Source: an uncultured delta proteobacterium (lineage in GTDB: Bacteria; Desulfobacterota; WTBG01; CAIYCZ01). From it: 7,417 bases of DNA. Positions 1 to 5,587 of the stretch are shown one piece after another. The first letter of the stretch is position 1, and each line of letters opens with the position of its first letter. The stretch spans positions 1-7,417 of the forward strand of contig CAIYCZ010000377.1 in NCBI GenBank assembly GCA_903924805.1, read 5' to 3'. Below the pieces are notes generated by a model. It made no database searches. It had not been told where the DNA came from and saw nothing but the letters and a program-made list of their open reading frames with translations. A program made the position numbers and the translations under genes.

Positions 1-3
1 ATC

Positions 4-903
4 ATGAAAAAAGTATTAAAAATCATCGGAGCAGTAGTACTTGTTATCATCATAGGAGTAGCGATATTTATTATGACCTATCAGCCTAAAAAATATTCTG
101 ATTTTGGCGTATATGCCAACCTGCGCAGTCACGTTACTGTGCTCCTGCAGAAAGAGTATAAGGCAACCGAGCGGCCTATTACCAGGGAGTTCAAGGATTT
201 TTCCCTGGAGCTGGCGTTTCCGTACAGCAAGCTTTTCGGCGGCAAATACCTGGGCATTCCCCTGGCGTCGTATGAGAGCGACCGGATAACGGCAGCTACC
301 ATCAGCCAGTTTGAGGTTCCCCCGAAATCAGGCTACTGCCGGGACTTTACCTTTAACCTGCGGCCGCGCTTTGCATTCAAGGCCCCCATTATGCACATTG
401 ATTTCATGAAGCCGTCGCCGGGACTGCCCGGTCTGTGCAGCATGGACTTTTTTGACGTGGACCCGGAGGCCATTAATCTTGAAGCCTTCTTTGGCCAGAA
501 TCTGGATGGAGTGAAAAGGGCGATGAAGCTGGTCGAGAAGTACCAGCGCACGGTCGAGCAGGGACGGGGCAAGATCACTGCCTATCTGAATCCCTATAAA
601 ACCAAATACCGCATGGAGTTGCAGGAGCCGAAGACAGAGGACGAAGCAGTGCGGAAGCAGTATTATGAAACAGTGGGGGAAGCATATAAGTTAGCACTGT
701 CGGCTTATCTGAAGAGCCTGTACCGGCTCCAGCCCGACCCCGGCTATGCACAGCGGCATGAAGAAAAAACCCGGGCTTTTGTCCAGGCGCTCTATGACAA
801 AGATTTTGCGGTGAACATGGGGAAGAAGATATTCAAAGACAAATTAAAGAAATACTGGATAGACGGGTTCTGGACCGTAGAGATAGATATGAAGGATAAG
901 TAA
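4..903 (+). CDS. Membrane-anchored protein of unknown function
   Basis: I do not recognise this 299-residue protein. It starts with a lysine-rich MKK followed by a strongly hydrophobic stretch at about residues 5-25. This is a classic signal-anchor or uncleaved signal peptide, so the rest is probably held outside the cytoplasmic membrane. There is no lipobox cysteine after the hydrophobic segment. The soluble part has a beta-rich first half, with two cysteines at 112 and 145 that could form a disulfide in an exported protein, and a charged helical second half from about 160 to 285 ending in an aromatic tail (YWIDGFW). The start is supported by the signal-like N-terminus, but only three bases lie upstream, so the ribosome site cannot be judged. 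A terminator follows closely, so this is probably the last gene of its transcript. The order of hydrophobic strands and helices vaguely recalls ferredoxin-dependent bilin reductases, but this is too weak to use as a name. Confidence 0.85.
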   Translation: MKKVLKIIGAVVLVIIIGVAIFIMTYQPKKYSDFGVYANLRSHVTVLLQKEYKATERPITREFKDFSLELAFPYSKLFGGKYLGIPLASYESDRITAATISQFEVPPKSGYCRDFTFNLRPRFAFKAPIMHIDFMKPSPGLPGLCSMDFFDVDPEAINLEAFFGQNLDGVKRAMKLVEKYQRTVEQGRGKITAYLNPYKTKYRMELQEPKTEDEAVRKQYYETVGEAYKLALSAYLKSLYRLQPDPGYAQRHEEKTRAFVQALYDKDFAVNMGKKIFKDKLKKYWIDGFWTVEIDMKDK

Positions 904-936
904 AAAACAGACGGTGTGAATGTGTGGTTGCATTGA

Positions 937-979
937 AGGTGCCGGTTCTCCGTATTAAAAGAAACCGGCACCTTTTTTT
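937..979 (+). terminator. Rho-independent terminator after the membrane-anchored protein gene
   Basis: A perfect 11-bp stem pairs AGGTGCCGGTT (937-947) with AACCGGCACCT (963-973), around a 15-base loop. The 3' arm runs straight into seven T residues (973-979). It lies 33 bases after the stop of the upstream + strand gene and points the same way, so it should end that transcript. The T tract stops only 17 bases before the next + strand start codon, so the protease gene downstream needs its own promoter or some read-through. Confidence 0.93.
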
Positions 980-996
980 GCGGGTTATGTATAGTA

Positions 997-1680
997 ATGG
1001 AGCCGCTTATCGTGCCATTAACGCCAGCCTTTGATGAACAATCGCTCAGGGAATATTTCCAGAGAATAACCACCAAACCGGTTTCTCTTGCCCTTACCAG
1101 CAACACTGTTTCAATGCTTTCGGTCAGGGAAAAAGAATCAGGTATTTCCATCAGGCTTCATGGAATGTTTTTAAACGCGGGGACTGATGTGCTTGATGAG
1201 ATAGGTGAGTTTATAAAAAGAAAAAAGCGGCCAATCCCGAAGGTGAGGGAATTTATTCACCAATACAAAGCCTGCCTTGATGGGCGGAAGCCGCGCTCCA
1301 TACGCATTAAAACCCGTGGCAGGTACTACAATCTTTTAGACATATTTGAATCATTAAATAGAGAGTACTTCAGTAAAAGTTTATCCCCGGTTATCACATG
1401 GGGCAAAAAAAGCCCTTGCTATGCGGTGAGAAAAAGAAGGCTGGGAAGTTACCAGAGAGATACGGACACCATACGGATAAGCCCGCTTCTTGATAGCGGA
1501 AACGTGCCCCGCTATTTCATCGAGTTCATTGTCTATCATGAAATGCTGCATGCTGCCGTTGCCATTGAGACCGGCAGCCGCAGGCAGAGAATCCATTCAA
1601 AAGAATTTAAAAGACGCGAGAGGCTGTTTAAATATTACGAGCAGGCTTTTCAATGGGAACACCGGCAATGGCGTTCTTGA
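997..1680 (+). CDS. SprT-like zinc metalloprotease-fold protein
   Basis: The 227-residue protein carries the zinc-peptidase motif HExxH as HEMLH at residues 181-185, in the context VYHEMLHA. A downstream His200 (RIHSKEF) is the likely third zinc ligand, and a C-terminal helix reads RRERLFKYYEQAFQWEH. A central strand containing ITWG (133-136) and LGSY (149-152), then IRISPLLD (159-166), matches the usual SprT-like layout before the motif. No signal peptide is visible, so it should be cytoplasmic. SprT/Spartan relatives are known or suspected DNA-protein or protein-quality proteases; the substrate here is unknown. The N-terminal half (about 1-110) is specific to a longer bacterial subgroup. 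ATG 997 is the only start candidate, because the frame is closed by a stop at 934 with no ATG, GTG or TTG between. There is no good Shine-Dalgarno sequence: only a GGG 12 bases upstream. It is convergent with the DUF169 gene, 62 bases away. Confidence 0.88.
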   Translation: MEPLIVPLTPAFDEQSLREYFQRITTKPVSLALTSNTVSMLSVREKESGISIRLHGMFLNAGTDVLDEIGEFIKRKKRPIPKVREFIHQYKACLDGRKPRSIRIKTRGRYYNLLDIFESLNREYFSKSLSPVITWGKKSPCYAVRKRRLGSYQRDTDTIRISPLLDSGNVPRYFIEFIVYHEMLHAAVAIETGSRRQRIHSKEFKRRERLFKYYEQAFQWEHRQWRS

Positions 1681-1742
1681 TTTCATGTTAAAGTATTTAT
1701 CCGCGCGGAGGAATCGGGCGGCAAGAGCATTTCTATTATATT

Positions 1743-2456
1743 TTACTCCATACCCTTTCCATATGATCTATACCGTTCAGCCACAGCAGGCAGGCTTTCA
1801 ATGAAACGGGTGAGGCACGGGTAGGGAAACGTGATGGTTAGTTCATCATCAGACAGGCCGACGAATTTCCTCCAGGTAATGTCGCTGTAAGTAAAGGAGG
1901 GTTTCTTTGTGGCATACGGATACTGGATGGCAAACTGACACCCGCCGTTTCCGGCAAACCCGATGACCGGCTCACCCATCACATACGCATAGGTGCGGGT
2001 GATGATATCGGCTGAACCGGGGCTGCAAAACAGTATGGCTAAGTCAGGCTCCTGAAGGTCAATAAAGAGGCCCAGCTGGACGAAAGCATTTTTCTCTTGC
2101 GGAACCGGGATAAGCTTTTCCATGTTTTCACGATACCGCTCGGCCCGTTCAATGTCCGGATAATCATTCATCATTTCAATATGCATCTGTAAAATACGGG
2201 GGCTTTCTTCTGCGGAAACGGGCGGTGTTACACCGGTAGCAATAACCCCGCCGGTGCATAACTGGTTCTCTTCGTCAGTGCAGAATGTTTCACCGGTCTT
2301 GAGTACTTCACCTATCTGGGAGCAGAAACCGGGAAATGCCTTGCCTTCATATTTTTTAACGCGCCGGGGCAGCTCTTTCCACGCTTTAATGCCCACCATA
2401 TTTTTTTTTAATCCCAGAACAGTTTTTATTGTTTCCTGAATTTCCCGATTGGTCAT
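1743..2456 (-). CDS. DUF169 family protein
   Basis: This 237-residue protein has the shape of the DUF169 family (COG2043), whose function is not established and which is common in anaerobic bacteria and archaea. Family-like elements are an early VGIKAWKELP strand (21-30), a cysteine-containing segment with C45, C59 and C67, PDLAILFCSPGSAD (137-150), GGCQF (171-175), and a late DELTITFPY segment followed by an aromatic C-terminal helix. Five cysteines (45, 59, 67, 144, 173) could bind a metal or cluster, but that is inference. No signal peptide or membrane segment is seen. The start is well supported: reading the minus strand, GAGGAGA lies about six bases before the ATG (its complement is at 2463-2469). 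Codons 16-19 contain an uninterrupted run of nine A residues. The gene is divergent from the flavodoxin pair across 284 bases and convergent with the SprT-like gene. No intrinsic terminator is visible between the two convergent genes. Confidence 0.82.
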   Translation of the reverse strand: MTNREIQETIKTVLGLKKNMVGIKAWKELPRRVKKYEGKAFPGFCSQIGEVLKTGETFCTDEENQLCTGGVIATGVTPPVSAEESPRILQMHIEMMNDYPDIERAERYRENMEKLIPVPQEKNAFVQLGLFIDLQEPDLAILFCSPGSADIITRTYAYVMGEPVIGFAGNGGCQFAIQYPYATKKPSFTYSDITWRKFVGLSDDELTITFPYPCLTRFIESLPAVAERYRSYGKGME

Positions 2457-2522
2457 ACGCGTCTCCTCTCAAGAGAAATGGGGAAAAGTTTAGGGCCGCA
2501 TCTTCATCTGTCACTTAACCTC

Positions 2523-2537
2523 TGAAGCGGTGCTTCA
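2523..2537. repeat. Short perfect hairpin in the divergent promoter region
   Basis: TGAAGC and GCTTCA form a 6-bp perfect inverted repeat around GGT. It lies 66 bases upstream of the DUF169 start. It could be half of an operator or an RNA hairpin, but there is no T tract, so it is not a terminator. At this length it could also be chance. Confidence 0.3.
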
Positions 2538-2727
2538 TTGCTCACCGGGATTTATCCAGTCAGCACTATCTTAAAGCCTGCTTACTAAATAAAATTTAAA
2601 ATAGCAATGGATTTTTATGTTATATAAAAACAGATACAACGTCCTTTGAAATCCGGAACTCGCACAATCAGGATTTTTTGTTTTTTATCCTCATGAGTTC
2701 CTCCAGTTTCAAATTTAAAATTTATGC

Positions 2728-2734
2728 AGGGAGG
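2728..2734 (+). promoter_or_regulatory. Ribosome binding site that fixes the flavodoxin start at 2741
   Basis: AGGGAGG lies six bases before ATG 2741. The open frame reaches back to an ATG at 2678, but that start has no such site and would add 21 residues (MFFILMSSSSF...) ahead of the flavodoxin first strand. The strong site and the family's usual N-terminus (MKLMAVIGSPR) both favour 2741. Confidence 0.88.
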
Positions 2735-2740
2735 CATGTT

Positions 2741-3355
2741 ATGAAGCTCATGGCTGTTATCGGCAGTCCCCGTAAAGGCGGCAATACCGAACAACTGGTT
2801 GACCGGGTAATTGCCGGCTGCAGGAGCACGGCACAGGTAGAAGTTGAGAAATTCTTTGTCACTGATAAGCACATCGAGTACTGCAACGGCTGCTTAACCT
2901 GTACGTTCCCCCCGCCGGGAACCGGAACGTGTGTCATCAAAGATGATATGGATGAACTGCTGGAACACATTAAAGAAAGTGATGCCTTTATCTTTGGTAC
3001 CCCGAATTACATGCGCACGGTGACGCCGGCCCTGCTTAACTTCCTTGCCAGGATGCTGCCCCTTTTGACGTATAAGGTTGAATATGATGGTAAGGGAAAC
3101 ATGATTGGCGCTGAGGGGATATCAAAAATCCAGGACAAGAAGGCGGCCATGGTCATAAGCCAGGGAGATCCCTTTTTCTCCTCTCCCCTGGTGCATATGG
3201 TTCTTGAAAGAAACTTAAGGGACTTCAGACTGAAGTTAGCAGGAGATGTCATCAGCCTGGGAAATCTCGACAAGCAGTCAGTGGCAGAGCGTGCTGAAGA
3301 CCTGCAGAAGGCTTTTGAGTTAGGGGTAAAGCTTGCCATTGGGAGCGGATTTTAG
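2741..3355 (+). CDS. Flavodoxin-family iron-sulfur flavoprotein-like oxidoreductase
   Basis: The 204-residue protein is an NADPH-dependent FMN reductase/flavodoxin-fold protein. The first strand MKLMAVIGSPR leads into the FMN phosphate loop GSPRKGGNT (8-16), followed by helix EQLVDRVI. Later FIFGTPNYMRTVTPALLNFLAR supplies the second flavin-contacting loop. Cysteines 48, 51, 54 and 64 form CX2CX2CX9C. Archaeal iron-sulfur flavoproteins (Isf) bind a 4Fe-4S cluster through a compact CX2CX2CX4-7C motif, so a cluster here is plausible, although the last spacing is longer. Its role is probably cytoplasmic electron transfer; the partner is unknown. It is followed 120 bases later by a paralogue on the same strand, and the gap contains no terminator, so the two are probably co-transcribed. 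The start at 2741 is chosen by a strong AGGGAGG site. Many such proteins are annotated simply as flavodoxin family protein or NAD(P)H-dependent oxidoreductase. Confidence 0.9.
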   Translation: MKLMAVIGSPRKGGNTEQLVDRVIAGCRSTAQVEVEKFFVTDKHIEYCNGCLTCTFPPPGTGTCVIKDDMDELLEHIKESDAFIFGTPNYMRTVTPALLNFLARMLPLLTYKVEYDGKGNMIGAEGISKIQDKKAAMVISQGDPFFSSPLVHMVLERNLRDFRLKLAGDVISLGNLDKQSVAERAEDLQKAFELGVKLAIGSGF

Positions 3356-3475
3356 CTGACGGAATTTGATAATGAGTGGAGAATAGGGACATCTGTCAGG
3401 TGCACTACCAGTATCTTTTTATGGCGGAATTGCCCATAGCTGATTGCAGAACGCTTTTATTAAGAGAGGTTTTTC

Positions 3476-4411
3476 ATGAATAAGTTTCAGTGGCAGGATG
3501 GACTGATGGAGAAAATTGAGTCGTTGTGTGCAATCTTTCCTCCGGTTATAAAGAACCGCTGGAGGGACCGGCTCATGTATAACTCAGAAAAGATTGCAGC
3601 ATATAACGGATCATCACAGGTGACAGAGGATATTTTCTGGAGGTCTGTCTATGAGGTATTCCCCGGCGGGTACGAGCCGCTGATCCTTAGAATAAAAGAC
3701 CCGGAAAAACTGAAGGCAGACATGCTTCAGTCCCGCAACCAGGAGAATCTTGCGCCGGGCACAGAGCCGGTGCAGCTCACGCGCTGGGCAGGGAATTCAC
3801 CTGCTCCCGCTGCAATCCCTCAGGGCAAAAAAATCCTTGCGGTCAATTCCTGCCTGCGCACGGGCGGCAATACTGATGTTATGATTGATGAGCTGGCACG
3901 AGCCTGCCGGGATAACGGGTCAGCAGTTGAGAAATTCTATCTTGGTGATCTCACTATTAAACCCTGCACCGGCTGCCGGGCATGCCGCAAGGCAGATGTG
4001 AAAACAATCTGCACGGTTAAAGACGATATGACGGAATTCATGTACGGTAAGCTGTATGAGATGGATGGTTTAATTTTCGGCTTTCCCATCTACACGGCGC
4101 GTGAAAACGGCATCATGGCAAACTTCATGGACCGCTGGGACTGCCTTTCAAACCCCTATCTCACCCGCACAATGCCCGGCCTGAAAAAAGCGCTTGTGGT
4201 GTGCTCATGGATGTGGCCGAATCCGGTTGCCTATGACAATATCGTGGAACAAATGATTATACTGCTCAGGCTGCACAGCGTGGAGACAACCGATGTGCTG
4301 GTGGTTTCCGGGACGCGCGGGAAAAAGCACGGCAGGGGTGTGGTGAAAAACCATCCGGAGATTCTTAGCACCGTTTATCAGGCAGGAATAGATTTTCTAA
4401 GGGCACCGTAA
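3476..4411 (+). CDS. PCP_red-like domain fused to Fe-S flavodoxin-family oxidoreductase
   Basis: This 311-residue protein has two parts. Residues about 4-63 (W6, FPPVIKNRWRDRL, EKIAAYNGSSQVTEDIFW) resemble the small helical PCP_red domain found at the C-terminus of light-independent protochlorophyllide reductase subunit B and as a separate module in other anaerobes; this match is from pattern memory. A Pro/Gln-rich linker follows at about 85-117. Residues 118-311 form a flavodoxin fold with KKILAVNSCLRTGGNT (118-133) as the FMN loop. Cysteines 164, 167, 170 and 179 form CX2CX2CX8C, and LIFGFPIYTARENGIMANFMDRW makes the second flavin loop. It closely parallels the preceding gene (EKF, CxGCxxC, VKDDM, IFGxPxY), so the two are paralogues. 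AGAGAGG (3463-3469) lies six bases before the ATG. The expected role is FMN and Fe-S electron transfer with unknown partners. It converges on the DUF523 gene 62 bases away. Confidence 0.88.
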   Translation: MNKFQWQDGLMEKIESLCAIFPPVIKNRWRDRLMYNSEKIAAYNGSSQVTEDIFWRSVYEVFPGGYEPLILRIKDPEKLKADMLQSRNQENLAPGTEPVQLTRWAGNSPAPAAIPQGKKILAVNSCLRTGGNTDVMIDELARACRDNGSAVEKFYLGDLTIKPCTGCRACRKADVKTICTVKDDMTEFMYGKLYEMDGLIFGFPIYTARENGIMANFMDRWDCLSNPYLTRTMPGLKKALVVCSWMWPNPVAYDNIVEQMIILLRLHSVETTDVLVVSGTRGKKHGRGVVKNHPEILSTVYQAGIDFLRAP

Positions 4412-4473
4412 CATCACCGTAATTAAGTCCCGGATATCGTCCCGCATTATTCCTCCTCAGCAGTAAACCGTCT

Positions 4474-5424
4474 TCATGGGTGATTTCGCATCTGGAGTTC
4501 CAGCGGGTGGGGGTGCAGGTAGTACTGGCTCTTAAGATACGGCTGGTCATATTTCCGCACGTAGTGATTGATAAGCGTCAGCGGCACAATAAGGGGCACG
4601 GAGCCGTTTCGATAGTGTTCAATTGTTTCAAGCAGCTCCTGCTTTTCATCCGCGGAGAGCTCGGCCTTGAAATAGCCCATCATGTGCTGGAGCACGTTGC
4701 TGTGCTTTTTGGGAGTGGCTTTAAGAGATAGTGATTCCATCAGGAGGGTCTGGTACCTGCTGTACAATTCCTGCAGCGAAAGGCTTTTGGCACCGGCAAC
4801 CAGCTTTCCCATGTCTTCATAGTGTCTGGTGCTGCGGGAGCGTATCAGGAGCTTGTGCCGGGTGTGAAAATCCACTACGGAACCAATCTTTTTTTTCCGC
4901 TCCATTACATCCCGCCAGCGCCGGCAGACAAAAACGCGCTCGATGAAATTTTCCCGCAGCGCCGGGTCATGCAGCCGTCCCTCATCCTCGACCGGCACCA
5001 GCGGAAAATGTTTCATAAACGCACGGGCAAATATGCCCACCCCGTTTTTTGCAGGCATTCCGTTTTCATTATAAACCCTGACCCGTTCCATGCCGCTGCT
5101 GGGTGAGTTGCTTTTAAAGATGAAGCCGCAGAGGCCGTCCTTTTCCAGCCCGGCAACACGTTTGCGCGCCCAGGAAAGCATCCGTTCCGTATAATCCTTT
5201 TTGCTATTGACCGTGACAAGGCGCGGCGCAGCGGGATCGCCCACCAGGCGTAAAGCCTCCCGGGGAACACCAAAACCGCATTCCACTTCCGGGCACACCG
5301 GCACATATTCAATATAGTTACCGAGGGTATCGGTCAGAAACCGGTCCCCCTTGTGGCCGCCGTCATAGCGCACGTTGTTGCCGAGCAGGCAGGAGCTGAT
5401 GCCCAGTTTGATTTTTATGTCCAT
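4474..5424 (-). CDS. DUF523-DUF1722 (YbgA-like) protein
   Basis: The 316-residue protein joins two domains. Residues about 5-150 are DUF523: ISSCLLG (C12), VRYDGGHK (18-25), VCPEVECGFGVPRE (C44 and C49), LCGFIFKSNSPSSGMERVRVY (98-118) and a closing LHDPALRENF. Residues about 185-305 are DUF1722, the domain of E. coli YbgA, with FHTRHKLL (186-193) and HSNVLQHMMGYFK. DUF523 includes the 4Fe-4S 2-thiouracil desulfurase TudS, so sulfur removal or cluster chemistry is a reasonable hypothesis, not a proven function for the fused form. The usual SPSCG cysteine is Ser110 here. In gammaproteobacteria such genes often sit beside photolyase; none is in this window. I chose the ATG at 5424 because MDIKIKLGISSCLLG matches the family N-terminus. 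The frame extends to a GTG at 5466, which would add 14 atypical residues. No clear Shine-Dalgarno sequence precedes either start. Confidence 0.87.
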   Translation of the reverse strand: MDIKIKLGISSCLLGNNVRYDGGHKGDRFLTDTLGNYIEYVPVCPEVECGFGVPREALRLVGDPAAPRLVTVNSKKDYTERMLSWARKRVAGLEKDGLCGFIFKSNSPSSGMERVRVYNENGMPAKNGVGIFARAFMKHFPLVPVEDEGRLHDPALRENFIERVFVCRRWRDVMERKKKIGSVVDFHTRHKLLIRSRSTRHYEDMGKLVAGAKSLSLQELYSRYQTLLMESLSLKATPKKHSNVLQHMMGYFKAELSADEKQELLETIEHYRNGSVPLIVPLTLINHYVRKYDQPYLKSQYYLHPHPLELQMRNHP

Positions 5425-5453
5425 TGGTTTCAGGTACAGTACGTTTATTGGGA

Positions 5454-5488
5454 CGCAGATAAACACAGATTATCAGGATGATAAACTA
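5454..5488. repeat. Imperfect about 10-bp-period CAGAT repeat, possible dispersed intergenic element
   Basis: Upstream of the DUF523-DUF1722 gene, CAGAT occurs at 5456-5460 and 5466-5470, then CAGGAT at 5474-5479, with ATAAA following the first and third copies. The spacing of about 10 bases gives the stretch a degenerate tandem look. It resembles short intergenic repeats that I recall being scattered in many environmental bacterial genomes, but this cannot be confirmed from one copy. It overlaps only the unlikely N-terminal extension of the DUF523 frame. Confidence 0.35.
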
Positions 5489-5549
5489 TCGCAGGACGTT
5501 ACGGGTTTTTAAGCTCCTAATGTATACGTACACAGCACGGCGCTTCTGT

Positions 5550-5581
5550 AATTGATATGCACTGCCATTTTTATATCAATT
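5550..5581. repeat. Perfect 9-bp AT-rich inverted repeat after the PEP-utilizing enzyme gene
   Basis: AATTGATAT (5550-5558) and ATATCAATT (5573-5581) are exact inverted copies around a 14-base spacer. The element begins six bases past the stop codon of the leftward phosphotransferase gene and lies 125 bases upstream of the DUF523-DUF1722 start. On the minus strand the 3' arm is followed by ACAGAAG rather than a T tract, so it is not a standard terminator. A protein-binding operator for the downstream gene or an mRNA 3'-end hairpin are both possible. Confidence 0.5.
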
Positions 5582-5587
5582 CCCTCA

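Larger units (their letters stand above)
2457..2740. promoter_or_regulatory. Divergent intergenic region between the DUF169 and flavodoxin genes
   Basis: These 284 bases must hold the promoters for the leftward DUF169 gene and the rightward flavodoxin pair. The stretch at about 2581-2630 is very AT-rich and contains TATATA-like sequence (2621-2626), a possible -10 element for the rightward genes, but no convincing matched -35 is visible. A small hairpin (TGAAGC-GGT-GCTTCA) sits at 2523-2537, nearer the DUF169 side. A T-rich stretch flanked by AGGAT and ATCCT lies at 2670-2691. No recognised riboswitch or operator was found. The 110-odd bases between the AT-rich stretch and the flavodoxin start would give that mRNA a fairly long leader. 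Confidence 0.4.

Noticed and set aside
1490..1804. A 104-codon + strand frame crossing the end of the SprT-like gene
   Set aside because: It overlaps the HEMLH-coding region in another frame, is of low complexity, and runs antisense into the DUF169 gene.
2670..2691. AGGAT / ATCCT around a T-rich stretch, as a terminator
   Set aside because: The stem is only 5 bp, most of the T residues are in the loop, and it sits upstream of a gene rather than after one.
2592..2721. Two copies of AAATTTAAAAT, 119 bases apart
   Set aside because: The 11-base unit is pure A/T in AT-rich intergenic DNA, so chance is an adequate explanation.
2678..2740. N-terminal extension of the first flavodoxin to an upstream ATG
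   Set aside because: The 21 extra residues precede the normal first beta strand, and the strong AGGGAGG site serves the ATG at 2741.
4404..4422. CACCGTAA repeated at an 11-base interval at the end of the second flavodoxin gene
   Set aside because: There are only two copies of eight bases, the first including the stop codon, with no further structure.
5425..5466. GTG start for the DUF523-DUF1722 protein, adding 14 residues
   Set aside because: The extension is atypical for the family and falls in the repeat-like leader, whereas ATG 5424 gives a standard N-terminus. It is not fully excluded, since neither start has a clear ribosome site.
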